The notes under the pieces were generated by a model. It worked only from the letters and a program-made list of their open reading frames with translations, did not search any database and was not told the DNA's origin. The position numbers and the translations under genes are program-made. A stretch of 22,281 nt of DNA from Clostridiales bacterium (lineage in GTDB: Bacteria > Bacillota > Clostridia > Oscillospirales > Oscillospiraceae), in NCBI GenBank assembly GCA_004557655.1, contig SFGJ01000022.1, positions 1-22,281 on the forward strand, read 5' to 3'. Positions 15,505 through 21,504 of the stretch are shown here, in pieces (positions within the stretch are counted from its first letter, which is position 1; every line of letters begins with the position of its first letter).

Positions 15505-16067
15505 ATATCTCCCGTCTTTGCAAGTCCTTTGGCCAAAAACCCGTGCTGGAGGATGTATCCCTCACCCTTGTCCCGGGGCAGATCGCCTGCCTCATGGCCC
15601 CATCCGGCCGGGGCAAAACCACCCTTTTGCGGTGCATTGCCGGGTTGGAGACCCCTGACAGCGGCTCCATCACCGGCCGTCCGGAGCGCATCGGCTATGT
15701 GTTTCAGGAGGATCGCCTGTGCGACGGTTTTTCCGCCGTGGCCAATGTGCAGCTTGCGGTGGGAAGCGCTCTTTCCGAAGAGGAGATTTGTTGTCATCTT
15801 GAAGAATTGGGCCTCGCCGGGAGCCTCCGCCAGCCGGTTCGTGAGCTGTCCGGCGGAATGCGGCGGCGGGTGGCCATCTGCCGGGCGGTTTGTTTTGGCG
15901 GCGGACTTCTGCTGCTGGATGAGCCGTTTAAGGGGTTGGACGGCGCGCTGCGGCAGCAGACAGCGGATTATATCCTCCGCCACTGTGGCGGCGCAGCCAT
16001 TCTCTGCGTCACCCACGACCGGGAGGACGCCCAAGCCTTGCAGGCCGCCCGCATCCTCACCTTATAA
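15501..16067 (+). CDS. ABC importer ATPase, SsuB/TauB-like, short
   Basis: The start at 15501 is chosen because its ATGA overlaps the permease stop, matching the gene before; the open frame further upstream has no RBS. The 188-residue protein has Walker A APSGRGKTT (33-41), Q-loop Gln69 (YVFQEDRL), signature LSGGM (116-120), Walker B LLLLDE (136-141) and switch His172 (THD), so it should be active. It is shorter than the usual 240-260 residues, ending right after the switch region, so the C-terminal helical part is missing. It powers the importer formed with the two preceding genes. Confidence 0.9.
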   Translation: MNISRLCKSFGQKPVLEDVSLTLVPGQIACLMAPSGRGKTTLLRCIAGLETPDSGSITGRPERIGYVFQEDRLCDGFSAVANVQLAVGSALSEEEICCHLEELGLAGSLRQPVRELSGGMRRRVAICRAVCFGGGLLLLDEPFKGLDGALRQQTADYILRHCGGAAILCVTHDREDAQALQAARILTL

Positions 16068-16080
16068 TGTCTGCCCTTTC

Positions 16081-16124
16081 TGCAAACAGGGAGGCACGGC
16101 AATTGCCGTGCCCCCCTGTTTGCA
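16081..16124. terminator. Stem-loop between convergent genes
   Basis: A long inverted repeat with TGCAAACAGGG on one side, CCCTGTTTGCA on the other and GGCACGGCAATTGCCGTGCC at the centre lies 14 bases after the ATPase stop and just before the end of the small acidic gene from the other strand. There is no T-run, but the stem is strong, and the position fits a shared bidirectional terminator. Confidence 0.7.
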
Positions 16125-16130
16125 TTGTAA

Positions 16131-16346
16131 TCAGTCCACACGCTCGCCCAGAGCCTCCAGCTGTTCCACAATCTCGTCGGCCAAGTCTTCCAGTTCCTCG
16201 TGCCGCTCGGCCCAATCCACAAATTCCTCGCCGGTCTCATCCTCCGGCTCTTCTTCGTCCATGGTCTCCAGCTCGCAGCGAACGTCCTCCAGATACGCCC
16301 GCAGCTCCTCCGGCTCCATGGTCTTCGGATCTCTGCACAGATCCAT
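16131..16346 (-). CDS. Small acidic protein of unknown function
   Basis: The product is 71 residues, starting MDLCRDPKTMEPEELRAYL. The ATG at 16346 is preferred over a GTG nine bases upstream because GGGAGG lies eight bases before it and overlaps the GTG. Over a third of residues are Asp or Glu (for example MDEEEPEDETGEEF), and the ends look helical (ELRAYLEDVRCELE and HEELEDLADEIVEQLEAL), suggesting a short helical hairpin. There is no signal peptide or membrane segment. I do not recognise a family. It lies alone between the ABC importer, which converges on it, and metI, which has its own terminator in between. Confidence 0.75.
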   Translation of the reverse strand: MDLCRDPKTMEPEELRAYLEDVRCELETMDEEEPEDETGEEFVDWAERHEELEDLADEIVEQLEALGERVD

Positions 16347-16442
16347 CCTTCGCACCTCCCGCGTATGTTTTTCTCGATTGTGCCATATCCGTGCCGGAAT
16401 TGCAAGCTAATTCCGTCTTTGCCCGGCCATTTATCATTTTTC

Positions 16443-16475
16443 AAAAAACAAGGCCCCCACTGTGGGAGCCTCGTT
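16443..16475 (-). terminator. Terminator of the metQNI operon
   Basis: On the minus strand the stem AACGAGGCTCCCA pairs with TGGGGGCCTTGTT around a short loop (16447-16475), followed by a T-run (plus-strand A-run at 16443-16448). It lies just after the metI stop. The rest of 16347-16442 holds nothing I can identify beyond the small gene's binding site. Confidence 0.85.
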
Positions 16476-16480
16476 TCCAT

Positions 16481-17182
16481 TCATTTTTTCAGCCGCTTGT
16501 CGCAGTGGATGGCCAGCTTTGTGCCAATGGTCTGCAGGATCTGCACCAGCAGTACCAGCAGCACCACTGCCGCCAGCATCACCAGGTACTTGTAGCGGTA
16601 GTAGCCGTAATCAATGGCGATCTTGCCCAGACCGCCGCCGCCGATGATGCCGCTCATGGCAGAGTAGCCCAAAATGGTGGTCAATGCGATGGTCACATTC
16701 TGCAGAAGGCTGGGCACACTCTCCGGGATCATCACCCGGCAAATGATCTGCCCGGGCGTTGCCCCCATGCTCTGGGCCGCCTCGATGATGTTGGGATCCA
16801 CCTCCCGGAGGCTCCCCTCCACCAGTCGGGCTATGAAGGGGAACGCCGCCACCACCAAGGGGACGATGGTAGCCGCCGTGCCCACTGCCGTTCCGATGAT
16901 GAACCGCGACAGGGGGAACACCATGATCATCAGGATCAGAAACGGCACCGAGCGCAAGAGGTTAATAATGACATTCAGCACCTGCAGCACGCCCTTGGGC
17001 AGGGGCAGCACGCCGCCCTTCTCTCCCGCTACCAGCAGCACGCCCAGGGGCAGACCGATAACCGTTGCCAGCAGGGTGGAAAGCAGGGTCACATACAGAG
17101 TCTCCCAGATGGCATAGGGAAGCTGGGGCAGCACGGCCTGCAGCTCCGCCAGAGACTCCGGAGAGAACAAATCACTGTACAT
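16481..17182 (-). CDS. metI: Methionine ABC importer permease MetI
   Basis: MetI is the membrane part of the methionine importer. The start at 17182 (MYSDLFSPES) is set by AGGAGG nine bases upstream and overlaps the end of metN by 11 bases; the open frame to 17359 is a shadow of metN. The 233-residue protein has about five membrane helices and the coupling loop VEGSLREVDPNIIEAAQSMGATPGQII, close to the classic EAA motif. It also has NVIINLLRSVPFLILMI and AMSGIIGGGGLGKIAIDYGYYRY, which are diagnostic of MetI. Confidence 0.96.
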   Translation of the reverse strand: MYSDLFSPESLAELQAVLPQLPYAIWETLYVTLLSTLLATVIGLPLGVLLVAGEKGGVLPLPKGVLQVLNVIINLLRSVPFLILMIMVFPLSRFIIGTAVGTAATIVPLVVAAFPFIARLVEGSLREVDPNIIEAAQSMGATPGQIICRVMIPESVPSLLQNVTIALTTILGYSAMSGIIGGGGLGKIAIDYGYYRYKYLVMLAAVVLLVLLVQILQTIGTKLAIHCDKRLKK

Positions 17183-18179
17183 GGTGCTCCACCTCCTCTG
17201 CCTGAATGTTGGGATAAGACCGGATGAGATCCAAAGCCCGCCGGAACTGCCCGTTGGGGATGCCCAGCAGCAGGCTTCCGTAGACCTCCTGTGACAGTTT
17301 CTGGGTGCTGGCGGAAATGACATTGCAGTAAATGCCCTCCTCCGCCGCCAACCGGGCAACCAGCGGGATACCTGTAGTCTGGCTGTCCCGGAAGATCAGC
17401 CGCACCCGCCGCTCCGTCAGCGGATCGGACACCAACGCATCCACTCCGCCGGGGAACACCAGCCTCCGTCCGGCTGTGGACTTGGGGGCGGCAAACACTG
17501 CCGATACCAGTCCCTCCTCTGCCACCTCGCCGCCGTCCAGAATGGCCACCTTGTCGCAGATTTCCTTCACCACGCTCATCTGGTGGGTGATGATGACCAC
17601 CGTGATGCCCAGCTCCCGGTTCAGTTCCCGGATCAGCTGGAGAATCTGGTGGGTGGTGTTGGGGTCCAGGGCGCTGGTGGCTTCATCGCACAGCAGCACC
17701 TTGGGATTGGTGGCAAGAGCCCGGGCGATGGCGATGCGCTGCTGCTGGCCGCCGGAGAGCTGGGCGGGATAGGCATTGGCTTTATCCGGCAGGCCTACCA
17801 GGTCCAGAAGCTCCCGGGCGCGTTTTTCCGCATCGGCCTTCTTCATGCCGCTCAGCTCCATGGGGAAGCACACATTGCGCAGGCAGGTGCGCTGCATCAG
17901 GAGGTTAAAGTGCTGGAAGATCATGGTGATCTCCCTGCGGGCCTGCCGCAGCTCACGGGCGGACATTTTATCCAGTTCTTTTCCGTTCACCCATATTTCG
18001 CCGGAGGTGGGGCGCTCCAGCAGATTCATGCACCGCACCAGGGTGCTCTTGCCGGCGCCGCTCATACCGATGATCCCGTATATCTCGCCTTTTTCGATCG
18101 TGAGGGAAACATTCTTCAGCGCTTCCACTTCTCCCCCACCGGAGTCAAATGTTTTGCATATATGCTTGAGCTCGATCAT
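17172..18179 (-). CDS. metN: Methionine ABC importer ATPase MetN
   Basis: MetN hydrolyses ATP to drive methionine uptake. The 335-residue length is normal. Motifs: Walker A GMSGAGKST (38-46), Q-loop Gln89 (IFQHFNLL), signature LSGGQQQR (141-148), Walker B VLLCDE (161-166), D-loop SALD, switch His199 (ITHQM). Residues about 250-335 form the NIL domain (for example RRVRLIFRDSQTTGIP), an ACT-like domain where bound methionine inhibits transport. It follows metQ by 30 bases with a GAGGGG binding site and overlaps metI, so the three genes are one operon. Nothing is unusual in this subunit, in contrast with its permuted partner MetQ. Confidence 0.97.
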   Translation of the reverse strand: MIELKHICKTFDSGGGEVEALKNVSLTIEKGEIYGIIGMSGAGKSTLVRCMNLLERPTSGEIWVNGKELDKMSARELRQARREITMIFQHFNLLMQRTCLRNVCFPMELSGMKKADAEKRARELLDLVGLPDKANAYPAQLSGGQQQRIAIARALATNPKVLLCDEATSALDPNTTHQILQLIRELNRELGITVVIITHQMSVVKEICDKVAILDGGEVAEEGLVSAVFAAPKSTAGRRLVFPGGVDALVSDPLTERRVRLIFRDSQTTGIPLVARLAAEEGIYCNVISASTQKLSQEVYGSLLLGIPNGQFRRALDLIRSYPNIQAEEVEHHVQ

Positions 18180-18209
18180 ATCTGTTCCCCTCGTTTCCGT
18201 GTATCTTGC

Positions 18210-19073
18210 TTACTTGATCAGGGTGTCCAGAGAGGTCTGCTTGCCGCCGTAGAGGCCCATGGGCTCCACATGGATGGTGGCGATGGACACGATGTGGGTG
18301 CCCTGCTCCTTATTGAAGTCCTCCAGGTAGGGCAGGTGCTGGAAGTAGTTGGCATCCACGGTGCCGTCCTCGACCACGGTGTTGGGCACAACATAGTCAT
18401 TGTAGCTCTGGATATCCAGGGTGATGCCCTTAGCGGCCAGGATGGTCTTGGCAACCTCCAGGATCTCGGCGTGGGGCGTGGGGGAAGCGGCAATGGTGAT
18501 GGTGGTGCCCTTCAGCGCAGTGTAATCCACGGAGGCGTCATAGCCGTCGGTGGGAGCGGTGACGGTGCTGACCACGGAACCGTCATACTTGCTCCGGATG
18601 TAATCGGCCACATCCTTGCTCTCCAGAGCGGCCTTCAGGGCCAGGATCTTGGGCTGCTTCTCGTTGCCTTCCTTCACGCAGAGGATGTTGCCGTAGGCGG
18701 AGGAAGAGCCCTCGATGGCCAGAGCGTCCTTCAGGGGATTGAGGCCGGCGTTGATTGCGTAGTTGGAGTTGATGACGGCGTAGTCCACATCCTGCCTCAC
18801 ATTGGGCAGCTGTGCGGCCTCAGCTTCCACGATCTCCACATTGTGGGGATTTTCCACGATGTCATTCTTAGTGGCGGTGATGCCGGCGCCGTCCTTGAGC
18901 TTGATGATGCCCTTCTCCTCCAGCAGCAGCAGAGCACGGGCCTCGTTGGTGGTGTCGTTGGGAACGGCAATCTTAATGACAGCGGCATCCTTCTTGCCGC
19001 AGCCGGTGAGGGCCAGGGTCAGGGTCAGGACCAGAGCCAGAATCAGAGCAGCGAACTTATTTGTCTTTTTCAT
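18210..19073 (-). CDS. metQ: Methionine-binding lipoprotein MetQ (NlpA family), circularly permuted
   Basis: MetQ captures methionine outside the membrane and feeds MetNI. The 287-residue protein has a signal peptide with lipobox LTGC (lipidated Cys25) and a start preceded by AAAGGAG. Residues about 32-168 hold what is normally the second half of MetQ: IAVPNDTTNEARALLLLEE, IIKLKDGAG, DIVENPHNVEIVEAEAAQLP, YAVINSNYAINAGLNP. A 20-residue linker follows (169-189). Residues about 190-287 then hold what is normally the first half: ASPTPHAEILE, DYVVPNTVVEDGTVDANYFQ, HLPYLEDFNKEQGTHIVS, HVEPMGLY, and KQTSLDTL at the very end. In ordinary MetQ the SLDEL segment leads directly into KVAIPND, so old ends are joined and new ends opened at the inter-lobe crossing. 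All parts are present once, so this is a permutation and not a truncation. Confidence 0.95.
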   Translation of the reverse strand: MKKTNKFAALILALVLTLTLALTGCGKKDAAVIKIAVPNDTTNEARALLLLEEKGIIKLKDGAGITATKNDIVENPHNVEIVEAEAAQLPNVRQDVDYAVINSNYAINAGLNPLKDALAIEGSSSAYGNILCVKEGNEKQPKILALKAALESKDVADYIRSKYDGSVVSTVTAPTDGYDASVDYTALKGTTITIAASPTPHAEILEVAKTILAAKGITLDIQSYNDYVVPNTVVEDGTVDANYFQHLPYLEDFNKEQGTHIVSIATIHVEPMGLYGGKQTSLDTLIK

Positions 19074-19125
19074 AATGATACTCTCCTTTGCGATCAGTTG
19101 TATTTTTTATAGTCTTTGTGTCGTG

Positions 19126-19212
19126 TCATGCGTCGGCAAATGTAAGTGTTCCTTTTGTGTCCAAAGGACACATTCGCCTGCCGGCGTGAAACAGATCAAA
19201 TATTTTTTTCAT
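19126..19212 (-). CDS. Small open frame (28 residues) between the attenuator terminator and metQ
   Basis: The frame begins MKKIFDLFHAGRRM, has a perfect AGGAGG eight bases before its ATG, and ends in TGA at 19126-19128. It contains a perfect small hairpin in the DNA (19156-19172, TGTGTCC-AAA-GGACACA). It lies just after the leader terminator and 52 bases before metQ, so it would be translated only from read-through transcripts. It resembles no family I know. It could be a small functional peptide, a second leader peptide that couples translation to metQ, or a chance frame with a good RBS. Confidence 0.5.
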   Translation of the reverse strand: MKKIFDLFHAGRRMCPLDTKGTLTFADA

Positions 19213-19232
19213 GGAATTGTCCTCCTGTGGTT

Positions 19233-19272
19233 AAAAATAAAAACAGCGGAAAGCCAACCGGCTTCCCGCTGT
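19233..19272 (-). terminator. Intrinsic terminator in the metQNI leader (attenuator)
   Basis: On the minus strand ACAGCGGGAAGCC pairs with GGCTTTCCGCTGT (13 bp, one G-T wobble) around a four-base loop GGTT (19243-19272), followed by TTTTATTTTT (19233-19242). It stands between the leader peptide and metQ, so it must be bypassed for the operon to be expressed. Confidence 0.92.
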
Positions 19273-19292
19273 AAAAAGCTAACCTGCGGTCT

Positions 19293-19403
19293 TTATTCCG
19301 CAGAAGGAGCATGGGAAAGCAGATGGCTGTTTTGGGCGCAGGAAAACATGCACATGCACATGGGCATGCACATCATCATCATGCTGCGGCCAAACCGTTT
19401 CAT
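19293..19403 (-). CDS. Methionine/cysteine-rich leader peptide of metQNI
   Basis: A 36-codon frame begins MKRFGRS, has the run MMMMCMPMCMCM at codons 8-19 and another Cys at 22, and ends SHAPSAE with TAA at 19293-19295. Eight of the codons 8-19 are ATG and three are TGC. The ATG at 19403 is preceded by AAAGGAG with seven-base spacing, about 30 bases after the predicted transcription start. The strong terminator at 19233-19272 comes 20 bases after its stop codon. This layout (promoter, short peptide loaded with the regulated amino acid, terminator, biosynthesis or uptake genes) is that of ribosome-mediated attenuation as in trp, his or leu operons. A segment of codons 27-30 (CTGCTTTCCC, plus 19313-19322) can pair with GGGAAGC of the terminator's first arm, a candidate antiterminator. 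The mechanism is inferred. Confidence 0.82.
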   Translation of the reverse strand: MKRFGRSMMMMCMPMCMCMFSCAQNSHLLSHAPSAE

Positions 19404-19439
19404 TCTGCTTTCTCCTTTCCGATGTTTTGGGTTGTGGGC

Positions 19440-19468
19440 ATAGTACACCCAAGTCCCGGATCTGTCAA
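19440..19468 (-). promoter_or_regulatory. Promoter of the metQNI leader
   Basis: On the minus strand TTGACA (19463-19468), a 17-bp spacer, then TACTAT (19440-19445). Transcription would start near 19433, giving a leader of about 360 bases before metQ. A short CGCC/GGCG inverted repeat lies just upstream of the -35 element. Confidence 0.85.
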
Positions 19469-19598
19469 CCGCCCTTGGCGATTTTTGTTGTTTTCTCCAA
19501 AAAGGTAAATTGTCTTGTCTGTTTTTTTATGAATTGAATAATCGTTTTTCCGTTTTTTTGCAGACCATTTGAAAAAACAATGGAAATGCCCCCTCGTC

Positions 19599-19609
19599 TA
19601 TGCTATAAT
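19599..19609 (+). promoter_or_regulatory. Extended -10 promoter of the racemase gene
   Basis: TATGCTATAAT at 19599-19609 is an extended -10 element (TGnTATAAT); the -35 region is poor. Transcription would start near 19616, 25 bases before the ATG at 19641. The region between it and the metQNI promoter (19469-19598) is AT-rich with T-runs and shows no gene. Confidence 0.68.
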
Positions 19610-19640
19610 AAATCTATATGTGAAGGGTCGAGGTAAAGCC

Positions 19641-20738
19641 ATGGATAGGAAGTATCCCCGTCTTGTGATTCGGCGGGACAAGCTGCGCAACAATTTCACC
19701 CAGATCATCACCCGCTGCGCCGCCAGCGGAGTCTCTGTGGCCGGCGTGGTCAAGGGCGCCGGCGGGCTGCCGGAAATAGCCCGACTCTATAAGGAGTGTG
19801 GTGCCGAACAGCTCGCCACCAGCCGCTTAGAGCAGATCGAACGCTGGCGCGGCGCCGGGATCGAGGGGCCCTTTATGCTCCTTCGTGTGCCGGGTATGTC
19901 TGAGCTGGCGGAGCTGCCCCGTCTGGCTGACTACTCCCTGCACAGCGACCTTGCCACTCTGGACGCGCTGAACAGCGCCTGCGCCGAGCAGGGCGTCACC
20001 CATCGAGTGATCGTTATGGCTGATCTGGGGGATCTGCGGGAAGGCTTTTGGGATAAGACGGAGATGGTGGAGGTCTGCTGCCATGTGGAGCAGGGGCTTG
20101 ACCACCTGCACCTGGCCGGCGTGGGGGTAAATCTGGGCTGCTACGGCGCGGTAAAGCCTACGCCGGAGAATATGGGGCAGCTGGTGGACATTGCACGAGC
20201 CGTGGAGGCACGGATCGGCCGACGGCTGGAGATCGTCTCCGGCGGTGCCACCAGCAGCTTTCCTTTGGTGCATAGCGGCGCCATGCCGGAGGGCATTAAC
20301 CACCTGCGTATCGGCGAGACGGCCTTACTGGCCAAGGACCTGCAGGTGGATTGGGGCATCAGCGACATGGATTACCTGCTCCGGGGCACCATGCGCCTGG
20401 AGGCGGAGATCATCGAGCTGCGGAAAAAGCCCACCCATCCTGTGGGAGAGACGGTCATAGACGCCTTTGGCAACCGCCCCACCTTTGTGGATCGGGGTAT
20501 GCGACTGCGAGCTCTGGCAGCCTTTGGCCGAGCGGATGTGGGCCAGGTGGAGACCCTTCTCTGCCGGGAGCCGGGCATGACAGTCATAGGCGGCTCCTCG
20601 GACCACTGCATTTTGGATGTGGAGGACTGCCCCCGGGCCCTGCGGGTGGGGGATGTGGTATCCTTTGACCTGAGCTACAGCCATATGCTCTACGCCACCG
20701 GCCGGACGGACATGGCGGTGGTTTTTACCGGCGCATGA
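19641..20738 (+). CDS. orr: Alanine/ornithine racemase family PLP enzyme
   Basis: Enzymes of this fold-type III PLP family interconvert L- and D-amino acids; the closest group I recognise is ornithine racemase of amino-acid-fermenting clostridia. The start at 19641 (MDRKYPRLVIRRDKL) fits the family N-terminus and has GAGG upstream; the open frame to 19569 overlaps the promoter. The 365 residues include the PLP lysine Lys38 in VAGVVKGAGGLPEIA, LATSRLEQI, VIVMADLGDLREGFW, GVGVNLGCYG, the phosphate-binding SGGATSS, GINHLRIGETALL, AFGNRPTFVDRG and GGSSDHCILDV. No D-ornithine aminomutase genes are nearby, so the substrate could be ornithine or another amino acid. The gene is divergent from metQNI and followed by a small membrane protein gene. 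Confidence 0.9.
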   Translation: MDRKYPRLVIRRDKLRNNFTQIITRCAASGVSVAGVVKGAGGLPEIARLYKECGAEQLATSRLEQIERWRGAGIEGPFMLLRVPGMSELAELPRLADYSLHSDLATLDALNSACAEQGVTHRVIVMADLGDLREGFWDKTEMVEVCCHVEQGLDHLHLAGVGVNLGCYGAVKPTPENMGQLVDIARAVEARIGRRLEIVSGGATSSFPLVHSGAMPEGINHLRIGETALLAKDLQVDWGISDMDYLLRGTMRLEAEIIELRKKPTHPVGETVIDAFGNRPTFVDRGMRLRALAAFGRADVGQVETLLCREPGMTVIGGSSDHCILDVEDCPRALRVGDVVSFDLSYSHMLYATGRTDMAVVFTGA

Positions 20739-20795
20739 CAGCATCACCCTTTCGCAAATATATTGTTTGCAAAATTTTATTAGGAGGATAGTCCA

Positions 20796-21212
20796 TTGAA
20801 CGAAAGTAGTATTTCCATTTTTATCGTGCAGGCGGCCCTGGCGCTGTTCACCTTCTTTGTGGCAGCACCCTGTGTGCTCAATGCTATCTCCACCTTTACC
20901 GTGCAGGCTCGGCTGGCCAAGACCATGGTGGAGGAGGGTGTCATCACGGAGGCGGATCGGCGTCTGCTCCAGCCGAAAAAGCAGATCGCAGGCGTGGTCA
21001 TTTCGGTAATCTTGGTTGGCGCGTTGGTGGCCGTGGCCGCCCGGACCGCGCCCTATGGGTTCTTTAGCTGCGGCATTGCCGCCATCGCCGGCGTGCTGAA
21101 ATATCGGCGCATTTTGGAGTTCAACAGTCTCACCGTCTCCCGCTTTAAGAACACCTACCAAAGCGTTATGAACAAGAGCAAGTACGACCAATATGTGAAA
21201 AAGATGTTCTGA
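20796..21212 (+). CDS. Small membrane protein of unknown function
   Basis: The frame starts at TTG (20796) eight bases after a perfect AGGAGG; no ATG fits better. The 138-residue product has a first hydrophobic segment (about 8-31, IFIVQAALALFTFF), a short cytoplasmic-looking stretch rich in charged residues (about 38-62), then two more hydrophobic segments (about 65-84 and 87-103), and a basic C-terminal tail ending YDQYVKKMF. There is no signal peptide cleavage site and no motif I recognise. It follows the racemase gene by 57 bases in the same direction and ends in a strong terminator, so the two may be co-transcribed. Confidence 0.82.
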   Translation: MNESSISIFIVQAALALFTFFVAAPCVLNAISTFTVQARLAKTMVEEGVITEADRRLLQPKKQIAGVVISVILVGALVAVAARTAPYGFFSCGIAAIAGVLKYRRILEFNSLTVSRFKNTYQSVMNKSKYDQYVKKMF

Positions 21213-21227
21213 GTTGAAACGGACGAG

Positions 21228-21257
21228 GGCGGTACGCGAAAGCGTACCGCCTTTTTT
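21228..21257 (+). terminator. Rho-independent terminator of the racemase unit
   Basis: GGCGGTACGC pairs perfectly with GCGTACCGCC around a GAAA tetraloop (21228-21251), followed by TTTTTT (21252-21257). It is 16 bases after the stop of the small membrane protein gene. Confidence 0.95.
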
Positions 21258-21279
21258 CGTTGGTGCAGCAGGGATGCGA

Positions 21280-21315
21280 ATTGCCACAGCCAGTGTGCGC
21301 ACTGGCTGTGGCAAT
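21280..21315. repeat. Perfect 36-base hairpin, REP-like
   Basis: A 16-bp perfect stem (21280-21295 with 21300-21315, beginning ATTGCCACAGCCAGTG) has the loop TGCG and is followed by GACAGGGTTACAC. Short hairpins of this style are commonly scattered between genes in gut Clostridia. Only one copy is in this window, so its repeat nature is inferred. Confidence 0.6.
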
Positions 21316-21334
21316 GACAGGGTTACACAGGAAG

Positions 21335-21431
21335 TGCGGTGGGGCGGGCGGACAGAGGCGTCCGTCCCTACGAAAATGTGTTGTAGGGGCGGGGTTCTAC
21401 CCCGCCCACAGGGGCAAAGCCCCTCCCCTAC
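21335..21431. repeat. GC-rich multi-hairpin intergenic element
   Basis: From about 21335 the DNA is a run of nested inverted repeats: GGGCGGGGT with ACCCCGCCC (21387-21395, 21399-21407), GGGGC with GCCCC around AAA just after, and outer arms GTAGGGG (21383-21389) with CCCCTAC (21425-21431). It codes for nothing plausible and looks like a folded interspersed repeat or small non-autonomous element. A second copy is not visible in the window. Confidence 0.55.
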
Positions 21432-21455
21432 GCACTCCTTGTTACGCAATACCGT

Positions 21456-21489
21456 AAAAAAAGAGACGCCCGCAGGCGTCTCTTTTTTT
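21456..21489. terminator. Bidirectional terminator after nhaC
   Basis: GAGACGCC (21463-21470) pairs with GGCGTCTC (21475-21482) around CGCA, with seven A on the left and seven T on the right, so it works on both strands. It lies 15 bases past the end of the antiporter gene on the minus strand. Confidence 0.93.
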
Positions 21490-21504
21490 ATGTAAGAGTT
21501 TCTC

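Noticed and set aside
17183..17359. N-terminal extension of MetI
   Set aside because: It overlaps the 3' part of metN in another frame and has no MetI-like sequence; the 17182 start has AGGAGG.
19074..19433. SAM riboswitch or methionine T-box in the metQNI leader
   Set aside because: I looked for the SAM-I core and the T-box sequence and found neither; the leader is explained by the small frames and the terminator. A covariance search would settle it.
19311..19508. Plus-strand histidine-rich frame (HAHAHGHAHHHH) over the leader peptide
   Set aside because: The ATG run of the minus strand reads as CAT-rich or GCAC-rich codons on the plus strand. The plus frame has an RBS only one base from its ATG, no promoter and no following terminator, while the minus frame has all of these.
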